Part shown: positions 7,361 through 13,947 of the stretch, piece after piece
Numbering within the stretch: position 1 is the first letter of the stretch
Layout: every line of letters starts with the position of its first letter
NCBI GenBank assembly: GCA_946480545.1
Contig: CAMLKY010000004.1
Location: 1 to 14,880, forward strand
From: an uncultured Acidobacteriota bacterium
GTDB taxonomy: Bacteria; Acidobacteriota; Blastocatellia; Pyrinomonadales; Pyrinomonadaceae
DNA: 14,880 bases
Reading direction: 5' to 3'
Program-made: the position numbers and the translations under genes
Notes under the pieces: generated by a model
What the model was told of the DNA's origin: nothing
What the model saw: the letters and a program-made list of their open reading frames with translations, nothing else
The model's database searches: none

Positions 7361-7441
7361 TTCGTGTTCTTTTGTGTATTTTCGTGGTTCCACGTATGGC
7401 GCAAGAGACTGGAACCACGAACTGACACGAAATCTCACGAA
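7361..7441. repeat. inverted repeat of TTTCGTG/CACGAA words
   Basis: Arms of 31 bp (7361-7391 and 7411-7441) enclose a 19-bp loop. The inner 11 bp TTCGTGGTTCC/GGAACCACGAA pair perfectly; the outer part pairs with scattered mismatches in a roughly 10-bp reiterated pattern. It sits in the convergent gap between mscL and the cyclo-ligase gene, and its right arm includes the last base pairs of the latter, stop codon included. It may end transcription from both sides. Confidence 0.8.
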
Positions 7442-8037
7442 CCCGAAGAAAGGCGCTCGTTACCCGCGCCCCTTACTACCTCGGACGGTGTGACCACAAA
7501 ATCCAAACGCACATCTCCGTCGTGCACGTCGTCGATCTTCTCGACGGGTTCAAAGTAGCTTAGTCCGATCTTCAGACAGTCCGGGCGGCAGCTGACCAGG
7601 AAACGATCATAGAAGCCTTTACCGTATCCGACCCGATGACCTTGGCTGTCGAAACACACACCCGGCACGAGCACGATATCGATCTTTTGCGCGTCGACTA
7701 TTTCATCGTGTAACGGCTCTTCAATATCCCACATGTTCTTGTGCAAGCTGGTCGTGCTATTGAATATCAGGTTGACGATCTCATGAGATTGAAAATCCAC
7801 TCGCGGTACGACCGTGCGGATGCCGGGAAACTCATTCCACAGCGTCGTGAATATGATCCGGGTATCGATCTCCTTAAACTTTTCGATCGGGATAAAGCAG
7901 TGGAGATAGCGAACGCGGGTAAGATCGAAGCTCTCGAAAAACCGCGCCGCGATCTTTCCGCTTTTCTCCATGCGGTGCTCTGCGCTCAGATCGGTTTGTA
8001 ACGAGATGAATTTCTTGCGTAATTCGGCTTTGATCAT
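7435..8037 (-). CDS. 5-formyltetrahydrofolate cyclo-ligase
   Basis: A 200-residue cytoplasmic enzyme of the YgfA/MTHFS family, converting 5-formyl-THF with ATP to 5,10-methenyl-THF in one-carbon metabolism. Seen: N-terminal KAELRKKF helix (Lys that contacts ATP in the family), YLHCFIPIEKFKEIDTRIIF at 44-63, then VDAQKIDIVLVPGVCFD. The diagnostic GHRVGYGKGFYDRFL follows at 133-147, then IGLSYF and a C-terminal LDFVVTPSEVV. Start ATG 8037 with only a weak GGAAA upstream. A small basic ORF ends 16 bp upstream on the same strand, so the two may be co-transcribed. The final codons overlap an intergenic inverted repeat. Confidence 0.93.
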   Translation of the reverse strand: MIKAELRKKFISLQTDLSAEHRMEKSGKIAARFFESFDLTRVRYLHCFIPIEKFKEIDTRIIFTTLWNEFPGIRTVVPRVDFQSHEIVNLIFNSTTSLHKNMWDIEEPLHDEIVDAQKIDIVLVPGVCFDSQGHRVGYGKGFYDRFLVSCRPDCLKIGLSYFEPVEKIDDVHDGDVRLDFVVTPSEVVRGAGNERLSSGS

Positions 8038-8053
8038 TTTCCGACCGCGCCGA

Positions 8054-8242
8054 TCAGCCTCGTTTCTTGTCGGGGCGCGGTTTGATGGCCTTCGAGTTGG
8101 CTCGCGGAGTCATTACTGAGGATTTAAACTCATCGCCGCTCTGCGCGTCACGTTCGGATTTTTCAGAGAGCAGCTTCGATTCGCTTACGATCTTTCTTGC
8201 GGCCTTTGCTTTCTTGCTCAGTCGTTTCTTTTCAGTTGGCAT
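8054..8242 (-). CDS. small lysine-rich hypothetical protein
   Basis: A 62-residue ORF starting ATG 8242 (MPTEKKRLSKKAKAARKIVS) and ending KPRPDKKRG. It is strongly basic and Lys/Ser-rich with no hydrophobic segment, so if made it is likely disordered and perhaps nucleic-acid binding; that is inference from composition only. It lies 16 bp upstream of the cyclo-ligase start on the same strand and fills most of an otherwise empty 267-bp gap. No strong Shine-Dalgarno sequence (an A-rich stretch with GAAAA precedes it). No family recognised; it could be a chance ORF. Confidence 0.45.
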   Translation of the reverse strand: MPTEKKRLSKKAKAARKIVSESKLLSEKSERDAQSGDEFKSSVMTPRANSKAIKPRPDKKRG

Positions 8243-8304
8243 AATATTTTTCTTTTCGTGTCTGCCCGTTTCTCACATCAGCCTAAATCGCCGACTAACA
8301 AATA

Positions 8305-9417
8305 CTAAGATTCCTTTACGATCCAGCCGCCACCGACGACCTCATCGCCGTCGTAGAAGATCGTGGCCTGCCCCGGGGTAATCGCCCGCTGGGGTTCGTC
8401 GAAAACGATTCGTGCATGAGAGTCAGGCAACGGATGGATCGTCGCGGGTGCGGGGTCGTGACGGTACCGGACCTTGACGTTCGCGCGGACCGGCTCAGAT
8501 GGCTCGTCGAATGCGACCCAATTGACTCGCTTTGCTACAAACTCGACCGACTCCAGCTCGTTCGCCTCGCCGACGATGATCTGGTTTCTCGCCCTCTCGA
8601 TCTGAACGACGTAGAGCGGCTTCTCGTGTGCTATGCCAAGACCGCGGCGCTGGCCGATCGTGTATCGGTGGATACCGGTGTGAGCTCCGACAGTTTCACC
8701 TGCAGTATTTACGATCTCGCCGCCAATCGGCATTTCATCGACGCGCTCCTCATGTTCGAGATAACGATCGATGAACTCCGCGTACTTTCCGTCCGGAACA
8801 AAACAGATCTCCTGCGACTCCTGCTTCTCGGCGGTGTAAAGATTCGCCTCGCGCGCGATATCGCGAACTTCGCTCTTCATCATCTCGCCGAGCGGGAAGT
8901 AAGCTCGTGAAAGCTGGTCCTGCGTAAGCTCCCAGAGAAAGTAACTCTGATCTTTCCAGTGGTTCTTTCCACGGAAGAGGCGATAACGATCTGCGGCCGC
9001 GTCATATTCGACGCGGGCGTAGTGGCCGGTGGCGACCTTGTCACATCCTAAACTCACGGCCATCCGATCGAGCGATGCGAACTTGAGGCGCGAGTTGCAC
9101 GCGACGCACGGGATCGGGGTCTCGCCGGAAAGATAACTCTGCACAAAAGGCTCAACGACGTCGCGCTCGAAATCGTCCTCGAGATTTAGAACGTAGAACG
9201 GGAAACCAAGACTCTCTGCAACGCGACGCGCATCGTACACATCATCGAGCGAGCAGCAACGCGACGGCAGCGGATCGCCATTTTCGTCCACGTTGATATG
9301 TCGGCGCTGGTTCCAGAGCTGCATCGTGAAGCCGACGAGCTCGTGTCCCTGCTCCTTCAAAAGCGCGGCTGCCGCCGAACTATCGACGCCGCCGCTCATT
9401 GCCATTGCTATCTTCAT
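8305..9417 (-). CDS. mnmA: tRNA-specific 2-thiouridylase MnmA
   Basis: A 370-residue enzyme that uses ATP and a sulfur relay to make s2U34 in tRNA-Lys, -Glu and -Gln. Seen: PP-loop SGGVDSS at 8-14, FTMQLWN at 30-36, the catalytic pair as Cys107 ([13 protein letters not shown]) and Cys205 ([10 protein letters not shown]), ATGHYAR at 129-134, KDQSYFLW at 155-162 and [17 protein letters not shown]. The C-terminal beta-barrel ends [20 protein letters not shown]. The open frame runs on to 9570, but those 51 codons come from the intergenic hairpin and carry no homology; ATG 9417 ([10 protein letters not shown]) is the expected N-terminus. GTG 9423 is also possible. Preceded by the hairpin at 9494-9561, so transcription is probably separate from the TPR gene. 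Confidence 0.96.
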   Translation of the reverse strand: MKIAMAMSGGVDSSAAAALLKEQGHELVGFTMQLWNQRRHINVDENGDPLPSRCCSLDDVYDARRVAESLGFPFYVLNLEDDFERDVVEPFVQSYLSGETPIPCVACNSRLKFASLDRMAVSLGCDKVATGHYARVEYDAAADRYRLFRGKNHWKDQSYFLWELTQDQLSRAYFPLGEMMKSEVRDIAREANLYTAEKQESQEICFVPDGKYAEFIDRYLEHEERVDEMPIGGEIVNTAGETVGAHTGIHRYTIGQRRGLGIAHEKPLYVVQIERARNQIIVGEANELESVEFVAKRVNWVAFDEPSEPVRANVKVRYRHDPAPATIHPLPDSHARIVFDEPQRAITPGQATIFYDGDEVVGGGWIVKES

Positions 9418-9493
9418 TGCCACTCTAATCCCGCTGTTTGCGATTGAATAGTCTAGCTTTTTGGATGCATGCGCGCGAGTTTCTGGTTTCTTA

Positions 9494-9561
9494 CTTTGCG
9501 GGCTTGGCGAGCTTTGCGTGAAAAAAAGCAATTTCACGCAGAGCTCGCCAAGCCCGCAAAG
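9494..9561. repeat. 30-bp perfect-type hairpin between the TPR gene and mnmA
   Basis: Left arm 9494-9523 (CTTTGCGGGCTTGGCGAGCT...) and right arm 9532-9561 are reverse complements at 29 of 30 positions; the one difference (T opposite G) would be a wobble in RNA. The loop is 8 nt (9524-9531). Located 18 bp past the stop of the TPR gene and 76 bp before the mnmA start on the same strand, so it may act as a terminator or mRNA 3'-end structure, or be a mobile-repeat copy. Confidence 0.88.
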
Positions 9562-9579
9562 ATACCCCACTGCAAAGCG

Positions 9580-11118
9580 CTACGAAACGCCCATTTTCTT
9601 TTTGATCGCCTGGAATCGCGTGTCGCTCTTTATGTCGTCGCATTGGGGATCGATCATGAAGTACGGCATTCGGACTGCCCTTTCCTCGAACCCCTTCTCG
9701 AGCCATTCGAAAACGTGATCGTGTTCCGCTAGTCCAAGATGTATCTTCGCCCTGTTGATCGGTGATATGTAGTGCTCGGCGCTCGCTGTGTCGAGGGAAG
9801 AAAGAATGTCACGCGCGCGATCATGCTCGCCCGCGAGTGCCATGACCCGACCCATTTCCGAAACAACAAACGGGCGATTTGAGCTGATCGTAACCGCGCT
9901 CTGCAGCGCGGCAATAGCAGCGGAGTAATTCTCGTTTACCGCCAGCGTCAGTCCAAGCACCCAATGCGCGGTGAAATGATTCGGCTCGATATCGATCGTC
10001 AGGCGCGCCTGTTCCTCGGCCTCTCCATACTGGCGTGACAAATAATAGAACCATGCGAGATTGGCGTTGATGACCGGCAGGAGCGGATCGATCTCGATAC
10101 AGCGCTTCGCATTCTCAAGAGCTTCTTCAGGGCGGCCCTGGATCAGAAGATTCATTGCCAGGTACTGGTACGCCGGCATGTAGTGCGGATTGAGCTCCAT
10201 CGAACGGCGGTAGGATCTTCGCGCTTCGTCCCACTTCCAATCGAAGGCGCCTCGTGTGACTCCATAGGAAGAATGCGTCTCGCCGATAGTGTTATCGAGC
10301 TCGATCGCCTTTTCCGCGAGTGACTTCGCCTTCGCGCCCGCAACTGACGGCGCGACGCCCTCGTAGAAAGCGAGCACGGTATAGTAATCGGCAAGTCCCG
10401 CGTACGCGATCGCGTAACCATTGTCGAGCTCTATCGCTTTCTGGAAATATCCGATCGCGCTCTTGAAGCCGTCGGCTGTTCGACGATTCCAGAGCCGGCC
10501 TTTCAAGTAGAGCTGATAAGCTTCGACATTATCGGTGTAGCGCTTGCGAAGCACGGCCTTCTCGTTGCTCAGCAGCCGGACCTTTAGGGCATCTACGATC
10601 GCGAGGGCTATCTCATCCTGGATCTCGAAGATGTCCGCGAGTTGGCGATCATAACTTTCCGACCAGATCTGGTATCCGTCCGTGCAGTTGATCAACTGTG
10701 CCGTGATTCGAAGTTGATTTCCCGATTTCCGCACGCCGCCCTCCAGGACGGTCTGGACATTCAAATCCTGGCCGATGTGGCGAACGTCCGAGTCGCGCCC
10801 TTTTAGGGCAAACGTCGACGTCCGCGCCGCGACGCGGAGCTTATCCAGCTTCATCAACCGATTGATAAGTTCATCCGCGAGACCGTCACAGAAGAACTCA
10901 TTCTCAGGATCGGCACTAACGTTCGAGAAAGGCAATATCGCGATCGACGGGGTCTCGGAAGAGAAGCTTCTAAGTGACGGCGCGCTGAAAGATGTTCGAA
11001 AGGCGATCGTCGGAGAGTTTGAAATGAACTCCTCGCTGAGCAGATTCGAGCCGTCCTCGAGACAGAAATTCAGTGTCTCGTCTTCATAAGACTCGTGGCA
11101 GACCGGGCAGTATTTCAT
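9580..11118 (-). CDS. zinc-ribbon / TolB-like / TPR repeat protein
   Basis: A 512-residue protein. Seen: an N-terminal short zinc-ribbon-like segment MKYCPVCHESYEDETLNFCL with Cys4, Cys7, Cys19 and Asp22. A low-complexity Ser-rich linker (27-56) follows. Residues about 57-180 form the TolB/FlgO-like alpha-beta domain often coupled to TPRs (PSIAILPFSN, FCDGLADELINRLMKLDKL, VLEGGVRKSGNQLRITAQLI, IWSESYDRQ). From about 198 come tetratricopeptide repeats (AIGYFQKAIELDN, ARRSYRRSMELNPHYMPAY, EEALENAKRCIEIDP, AEEQARLTIDIEPNHFTAHW), ending WLEKGFEERAVRMPYF. No kinase domain, transmembrane helix or signal peptide, so probably a cytoplasmic scaffold; role unknown. Start set at ATG 11118, 19 bp after the methyltransferase stop; the frame is open to 11244 but would overlap that gene. 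Likely co-transcribed with it. Confidence 0.85.
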   Translation of the reverse strand: MKYCPVCHESYEDETLNFCLEDGSNLLSEEFISNSPTIAFRTSFSAPSLRSFSSETPSIAILPFSNVSADPENEFFCDGLADELINRLMKLDKLRVAARTSTFALKGRDSDVRHIGQDLNVQTVLEGGVRKSGNQLRITAQLINCTDGYQIWSESYDRQLADIFEIQDEIALAIVDALKVRLLSNEKAVLRKRYTDNVEAYQLYLKGRLWNRRTADGFKSAIGYFQKAIELDNGYAIAYAGLADYYTVLAFYEGVAPSVAGAKAKSLAEKAIELDNTIGETHSSYGVTRGAFDWKWDEARRSYRRSMELNPHYMPAYQYLAMNLLIQGRPEEALENAKRCIEIDPLLPVINANLAWFYYLSRQYGEAEEQARLTIDIEPNHFTAHWVLGLTLAVNENYSAAIAALQSAVTISSNRPFVVSEMGRVMALAGEHDRARDILSSLDTASAEHYISPINRAKIHLGLAEHDHVFEWLEKGFEERAVRMPYFMIDPQCDDIKSDTRFQAIKKKMGVS

Positions 11119-11137
11119 AACACCGAAAGGGTTTTTA

Positions 11138-11809
11138 TTATGCCACAGGCTTGTTGCTCGGGCGCTGGCTTTCAGCCTCAAAGACGAGATACGTGACGGT
11201 TCTGTTGTCGTTTCCCTGGAGCTTTCGCGCCCACGAGGTATCAAGGCTGGACCACTCGTTTCGATTCAGCGTCCCTGATTCAACGAGGCGAAAGCCCGCT
11301 CGTCTGTAACGGGTAACGAGTTCGTCACGAATGTATGAGGGCGATAAGGCCGGGATCCCAAGCCGCTCAAGCTCTGTCCGATCCCGAACAGGGTCCACAC
11401 CGATAATGAGCTCGATGAGGCAACCAGGCGCGCTAATTCGACTCAGCGAAGCAAGAACGCCCGCATCGCCGAGTGCTACAGCTTTCAGCAGACTGCCCCA
11501 CGGGAAGTGGATGTGTATTTCGTCGGCGATCCCGGCGAACTCTTCGGGAAGATCCTCGACGGCGGCCTGGACGAAGATGGCGTTTGGCAGACCACCTTTA
11601 GACGACTTGCGGGTCGCCTTCATCGAGGTCTTCTCGAGCGGCTTCACGTTCGCGTCGACGCCGATATAGAACTTGTTCGGATTTGCCCGGGCCGCGGCAG
11701 ATACAAAGCGCCCGTCCCCGGTCCCGATGTCTATCACGATCCCTTCGCCGGTACGGGGCAATGATGTTTTCGAACTCTTCTCTTGTGAGTTATCAGATGG
11801 TGCTGCCAC
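11138..11809 (-). CDS. KamB/NpmA-like 16S rRNA (adenine1408-N1)-methyltransferase, 5' end disrupted
   Basis: A 223-residue class I SAM methyltransferase. Seen: motif I VIDIGTGDGRF (25-35), FYIGVDAN (47-54), SSKGGLPNAIFVQAAVEDLP (69-88), ADEIHIHFPWGSLL (95-108) and DTSWARKL (190-197). The combination 'SKGGLPN', 'FPWGSLL' and 'SW.R.L' is characteristic of the NpmA/KamB family, which methylates N1 of A1408 in 16S rRNA and blocks kanamycin and apramycin binding. Trp104 and Trp193 match the two tryptophans that stack on the flipped base (Trp105/Trp193 in KamB, Trp107/Trp197 in NpmA, from memory). The start in this frame is GTG 11809 with no good ribosome binding site. The family's N-terminal strand-turn-strand is instead encoded in another frame from ATG 11825. 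The enzyme could therefore lack its usual first ~25 residues, be inactive, or be mis-sequenced. Family 0.85; activity uncertain. Confidence 0.82.
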   Translation of the reverse strand: MAAPSDNSQEKSSKTSLPRTGEGIVIDIGTGDGRFVSAAARANPNKFYIGVDANVKPLEKTSMKATRKSSKGGLPNAIFVQAAVEDLPEEFAGIADEIHIHFPWGSLLKAVALGDAGVLASLSRISAPGCLIELIIGVDPVRDRTELERLGIPALSPSYIRDELVTRYRRAGFRLVESGTLNRNEWSSLDTSWARKLQGNDNRTVTYLVFEAESQRPSNKPVA

Positions 11810-11825
11810 GAATCTGTTTGATCAT
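11751..11825 (-). pseudogene. frame-disrupted N-terminal segment of the methyltransferase, or a leader peptide
   Basis: ATG 11825 is preceded by GAGG eight bases upstream and encodes MIKQIRGSTI, then TGA TAA, then in the same frame LTREEFENIIAPY (ending at 11751). With the two stops counted as residues, this aligns without a gap to the N-terminus of NpmA (KGTKTVDLSKDEL) and KamB (VGKRVLEFSEAEF), recalled from memory. The rest of the protein then continues in a different frame: ten bases, not a multiple of three, separate the final Tyr codon (11753-11751) from the IVIDIGTGDG coding sequence (from 11740). So both nonsense codons and a frameshift separate the natural start from the body. The ten-codon ORF could alternatively act as a regulatory leader peptide. 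Confidence 0.6.
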
Positions 11826-11846
11826 ACGGTTTACCTCGTGAAAAAA

Positions 11847-11852
11847 ATGATA
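11847..11852 (-). promoter_or_regulatory. candidate -10 box for the methyltransferase gene
   Basis: On the minus strand TATCAT lies about 20 bases before ATG 11825, followed by a T-run and then GAGG (11834-11837) as the Shine-Dalgarno sequence. No convincing -35 box is seen 17 bp upstream. Weak call. Confidence 0.3.
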
Positions 11853-11897
11853 CACCGCACCGTCGATCCGGAGAAAGCCAGCGACCTCTCCGGCCTC

Positions 11898-11958
11898 GCG
11901 GCTTTGCGCGAAAACATCTTCTTCAGAAATCGGCCCCGGATGTTCTCGCGAAGCCGCA
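11898..11958. repeat. inverted repeat of GCGGCTT/AAGCCGC word family in the divergent gap
   Basis: Left arm 11898-11918 (GCGGCTTTGCGCGAAAACATC) and right arm 11939-11958 (GATGTTCTCGCGAAGCCGC followed by A) pair with a one- to two-base bulge and one mismatch, over a 20-bp loop. It lies in the 352-bp gap 11810-12161 between the divergent methyltransferase and MATE genes. Apart from this, the disrupted methyltransferase start and a TATAAT near the MATE gene, I see nothing assignable in the gap. Confidence 0.75.
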
Positions 11959-12141
11959 AAGAGCTGGCGAGAATTTCGCTTCTCCCAATTCACATCTCCG
12001 GATCCTTTGTGGTAAGGTCTTTAGAATCATGCGTATTGAACTTGTCTAATTCAGCCGTCCTTTTCGCGTTCGCGGACCGCCGCACTCCGCGGTGAACCCG
12101 GAACATCTACCCGGTGCCGATCATGCGCACCCGTTCAACTT

Positions 12142-12153
12142 TATAATAGAGGG
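12142..12153 (+). promoter_or_regulatory. TATAAT box and Shine-Dalgarno GAGGG before the MATE gene
   Basis: TATAAT at 12142-12147 is a perfect -10 hexamer on the coding strand. GAGGG at 12149-12153, with 8-bp spacing to ATG 12162, is a good ribosome binding site. If the -10 were used, transcription would start about at the SD, so only one of the two readings may be functional. No -35 box is evident. Confidence 0.4.
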
Positions 12154-12161
12154 CTTTATAT

Positions 12162-13589
12162 ATGTCTTTTGACGGCAATAATCCGCCCGTTGAGGCGGTC
12201 GATAATTCGTTTTTATCTGTACTGCGCGAGGCGTTCGTCGGAACGTCTCGCGACTTCACTCAGGGTTCTATTCTCATCGGCCTGATCATCCTGGCGATCC
12301 CAATGATCCTCGAGATGTCGATGGAGTCGCTGTTCGCGATCGTCGACACGTTCTTCGTTGCGAAGCTCGGGGCCGAGTCTGTCGCTGTCGTGGGACTGAC
12401 CGAATCGGTCCTGGTCCTGATCTACGCCGTAAGCATCGGATTGTCGATCGGGGCCACCGCCACCGTTGCGCGCCGCGTTGGCGAGAAAGACTACGAAGGC
12501 GCCGCTCGGACGGCGACACACGCGGTCTATCTCGGCCTGCTGGTGTCGATCGTAATGGGAGCTGCGGGAGTGATATTCGCACCGACGATACTGGGTTTGC
12601 TAAAAGCCGAACCTGCGGTGATCGAGCTTGGAACACCCTTCTTTCGCATCATGATGGCATCCAATGCCGTCATCGTGTTCCTATTCCTGATCAATGGAAT
12701 ATTTCGCGGAGCAGGTGATGCAGCGATCGCATTTCGTGTCCTGGTGATCGCGAACGGACTCAACATCCTGTTCTGCCCGATGTTTATTTTCGGCATTGGT
12801 CCGTTCCCGGAGCTTGGTGTTACCGGCGCCGCTGTGGCGACGGTCTGCGGTCGCGGGATCGGCGTCATGTATGCATCGTGGTGTCTCTTCTTTCGGCGGA
12901 ATGGACGACTTCACGTGCGGGGCGCTCATTGGAGATTTGATCCGCAGCTTCTGACAAGTTTGTTGCGGCTTTCGAGCACCGCGATCCTTCAGTTCCTGAT
13001 CGCAACTGCGAGCTGGACTGCGCTGATCCGCATCGTCGCGGTCTTCGGAAGCGTTGCGTTGGCCGGATATCAGATCGGCCTTCGCGTGATCATGTTCGTC
13101 ATCCTGCCGGCGGTGGGTCTGGCGAATGCGGCGGCTACGCTCGTTGGTCAGAATCTCGGGGCGGGCAAGCCGGATCGCGCCGAACGATCGGTTTGGATCG
13201 CGGGCGGCTTGAACACGGTGCTGCTTGGGATCGCTGGTCTGTTCTTTGTGCTGTTCTCGGACGCGGTGATCAGTATCTTCACGACCGATCCGGCCGTGTC
13301 GGCCTATGGTCGTGACTGTCTTCGGATAGTTGGTTATGGATACGCTTTCTACGGTCTCGGGATGGTGATGGAAAGCTCGTTCAACGGCGCCGGGGACACC
13401 TGGACCCCGACGTACCTGAACTTTTTCATCTTCTGGATGTTCGAGATCCCGCTCGCGTACCTGCTTGCGGACTACTACGATTACGGACCGCAAGGAGTTT
13501 TCTGGTCGATCACCATCGCCTTCTCGTTACTCGCGGTAACGGCCGCGTTGTTGTTCCGACGCGGGAAGTGGAAATTGAAGGAGGTTTGA
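12162..13589 (+). CDS. MATE family efflux transporter
   Basis: A 475-residue inner-membrane multidrug and toxin extrusion protein, a cation-coupled exporter of organic cations and drugs. Seen: about twelve hydrophobic helices in two homologous halves after a ~35-residue cytoplasmic tail. TM1 has MESLFAIVDTFFVAKLGAES with the conserved Asp62. The loop VARRVGEKDYEGAARTATHA (102-121) and NGIFRGAGDAAIAFRV are family-typical. The second half repeats the pattern (YQIGLRVIMFVILPAVGLAN, GQNLGAGKPDRAERS, SSFNGAGDTWTPTYLN). Length matches the family. Start ATG 12162 with GAGGG upstream. Substrate cannot be told from sequence. Divergent from the A1408-type methyltransferase gene. Confidence 0.93.
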   Translation: MSFDGNNPPVEAVDNSFLSVLREAFVGTSRDFTQGSILIGLIILAIPMILEMSMESLFAIVDTFFVAKLGAESVAVVGLTESVLVLIYAVSIGLSIGATATVARRVGEKDYEGAARTATHAVYLGLLVSIVMGAAGVIFAPTILGLLKAEPAVIELGTPFFRIMMASNAVIVFLFLINGIFRGAGDAAIAFRVLVIANGLNILFCPMFIFGIGPFPELGVTGAAVATVCGRGIGVMYASWCLFFRRNGRLHVRGAHWRFDPQLLTSLLRLSSTAILQFLIATASWTALIRIVAVFGSVALAGYQIGLRVIMFVILPAVGLANAAATLVGQNLGAGKPDRAERSVWIAGGLNTVLLGIAGLFFVLFSDAVISIFTTDPAVSAYGRDCLRIVGYGYAFYGLGMVMESSFNGAGDTWTPTYLNFFIFWMFEIPLAYLLADYYDYGPQGVFWSITIAFSLLAVTAALLFRRGKWKLKEV

Positions 13590-13597
13590 TTGCGACG

Positions 13598-13740
13598 CGC
13601 GGAGGCGAGACGCGGAGACGCGGGGATCTGGTGACGCAGCGCCGAAAGACGCGGGGACGCAGGGAAGGGGAACGCGGGGATCTGGTGACGCGGAGACGCG
13701 GGGATCTGGTGACGCGGCGCCGAAAGAGACCGGGGCGGGG
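13598..13740. repeat. G-rich tandem repeat block
   Basis: A 42-bp unit (GACGCGGAGACGCGGGGATC..., 13609-13650) recurs at 13687-13728 with about two differences, 78 bp apart. The sub-word GGGGATCTGGTGACGC occurs three times (from about 13622, 13676 and 13700). Non-coding on both strands as far as I can judge: the open frames through it give only Arg/Gly/Pro low complexity. Begins eight bases after the MATE stop codon. Confidence 0.85.
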
Positions 13741-13747
13741 TTCCGGA

Positions 13748-13782
13748 ATCTGAAATCTGAAATTTGAAATTTGAGATTTGAG
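13748..13782. repeat. heptanucleotide tandem repeat (ATYTGAR, five units)
   Basis: Units ATCTGAA, ATCTGAA, ATTTGAA, ATTTGAG, ATTTGAG in perfect 7-bp register, at the centre of the 358-bp gap between the MATE gene and aat. A stray CTGAAATCTG follows at 13797-13806. Confidence 0.88.
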
Positions 13783-13804
13783 ATAGGAGTCGCAACCTGA
13801 AATC

Positions 13805-13930
13805 TGCTCCCCACTTCTCCCGTTCTCCGCTTCTTACGTTCTCCTCTTCTCCCTTTCCCCGCGTCCCCGTGTCCCCCCTTCCCCGCGTCCCCCTTCCCCG
13901 CGTCCCCCCGTCTCCCCGTCTCCCCGTCTC
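13805..13930. repeat. C-rich (G-rich on minus strand) repeat block, quadruplex-prone
   Basis: Runs of CCCC recur about every 6-10 bp (CCCCGCGTCCCC, CCCCGTCTCCCCGTCTCCCC), the complement in kind of the G-rich block at 13598-13740. The minus strand carries many closely spaced runs of four or more G, so four-run G-quadruplexes are possible. It ends six bases before the TAAAAT upstream of aat. Confidence 0.85.
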
Positions 13931-13935
13931 TGCGG

Positions 13936-13941
13936 TAAAAT
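13936..13941 (+). promoter_or_regulatory. TAAAAT box six bases before the aat GTG
   Basis: TAAAAT at 13936-13941 is followed by TACCTT and the GTG start at 13948, with no Shine-Dalgarno sequence. This placement is that of a -10 box of a leaderless transcript. The upstream -35 region is inside the C-rich repeat and shows no match. Confidence 0.4.
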
Positions 13942-13947
13942 TACCTT

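Noticed and set aside
9418..9570. N-terminal extension of MnmA to 9570
   Set aside because: The added 51 codons are translated from the intergenic hairpin and spacer, and the conserved enzyme begins at [10 protein letters not shown] (9417).
11119..11244. TPR protein starting at 11244
   Set aside because: This overlaps the methyltransferase gene; the zinc-ribbon start MKYCPVC at 11118 is typical.
11138..11809. Annotation as TrmB (tRNA m7G46 methyltransferase)
   Set aside because: The SKGGLPN, FPWGSLL and SW.RKL blocks match NpmA/KamB, and TrmB's usual C-terminal signature is not seen.
11793..11993. 66-codon minus-strand ORF upstream of the methyltransferase
   Set aside because: Most of it is translation of the 11898-11958 inverted repeat; only the last ten codons, with their own ATG and ribosome binding site, look meaningful.
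13598..13930. CRISPR array
   Set aside because: Repeats are irregular in length and spacing, with no unique spacers of constant size and no cas genes.
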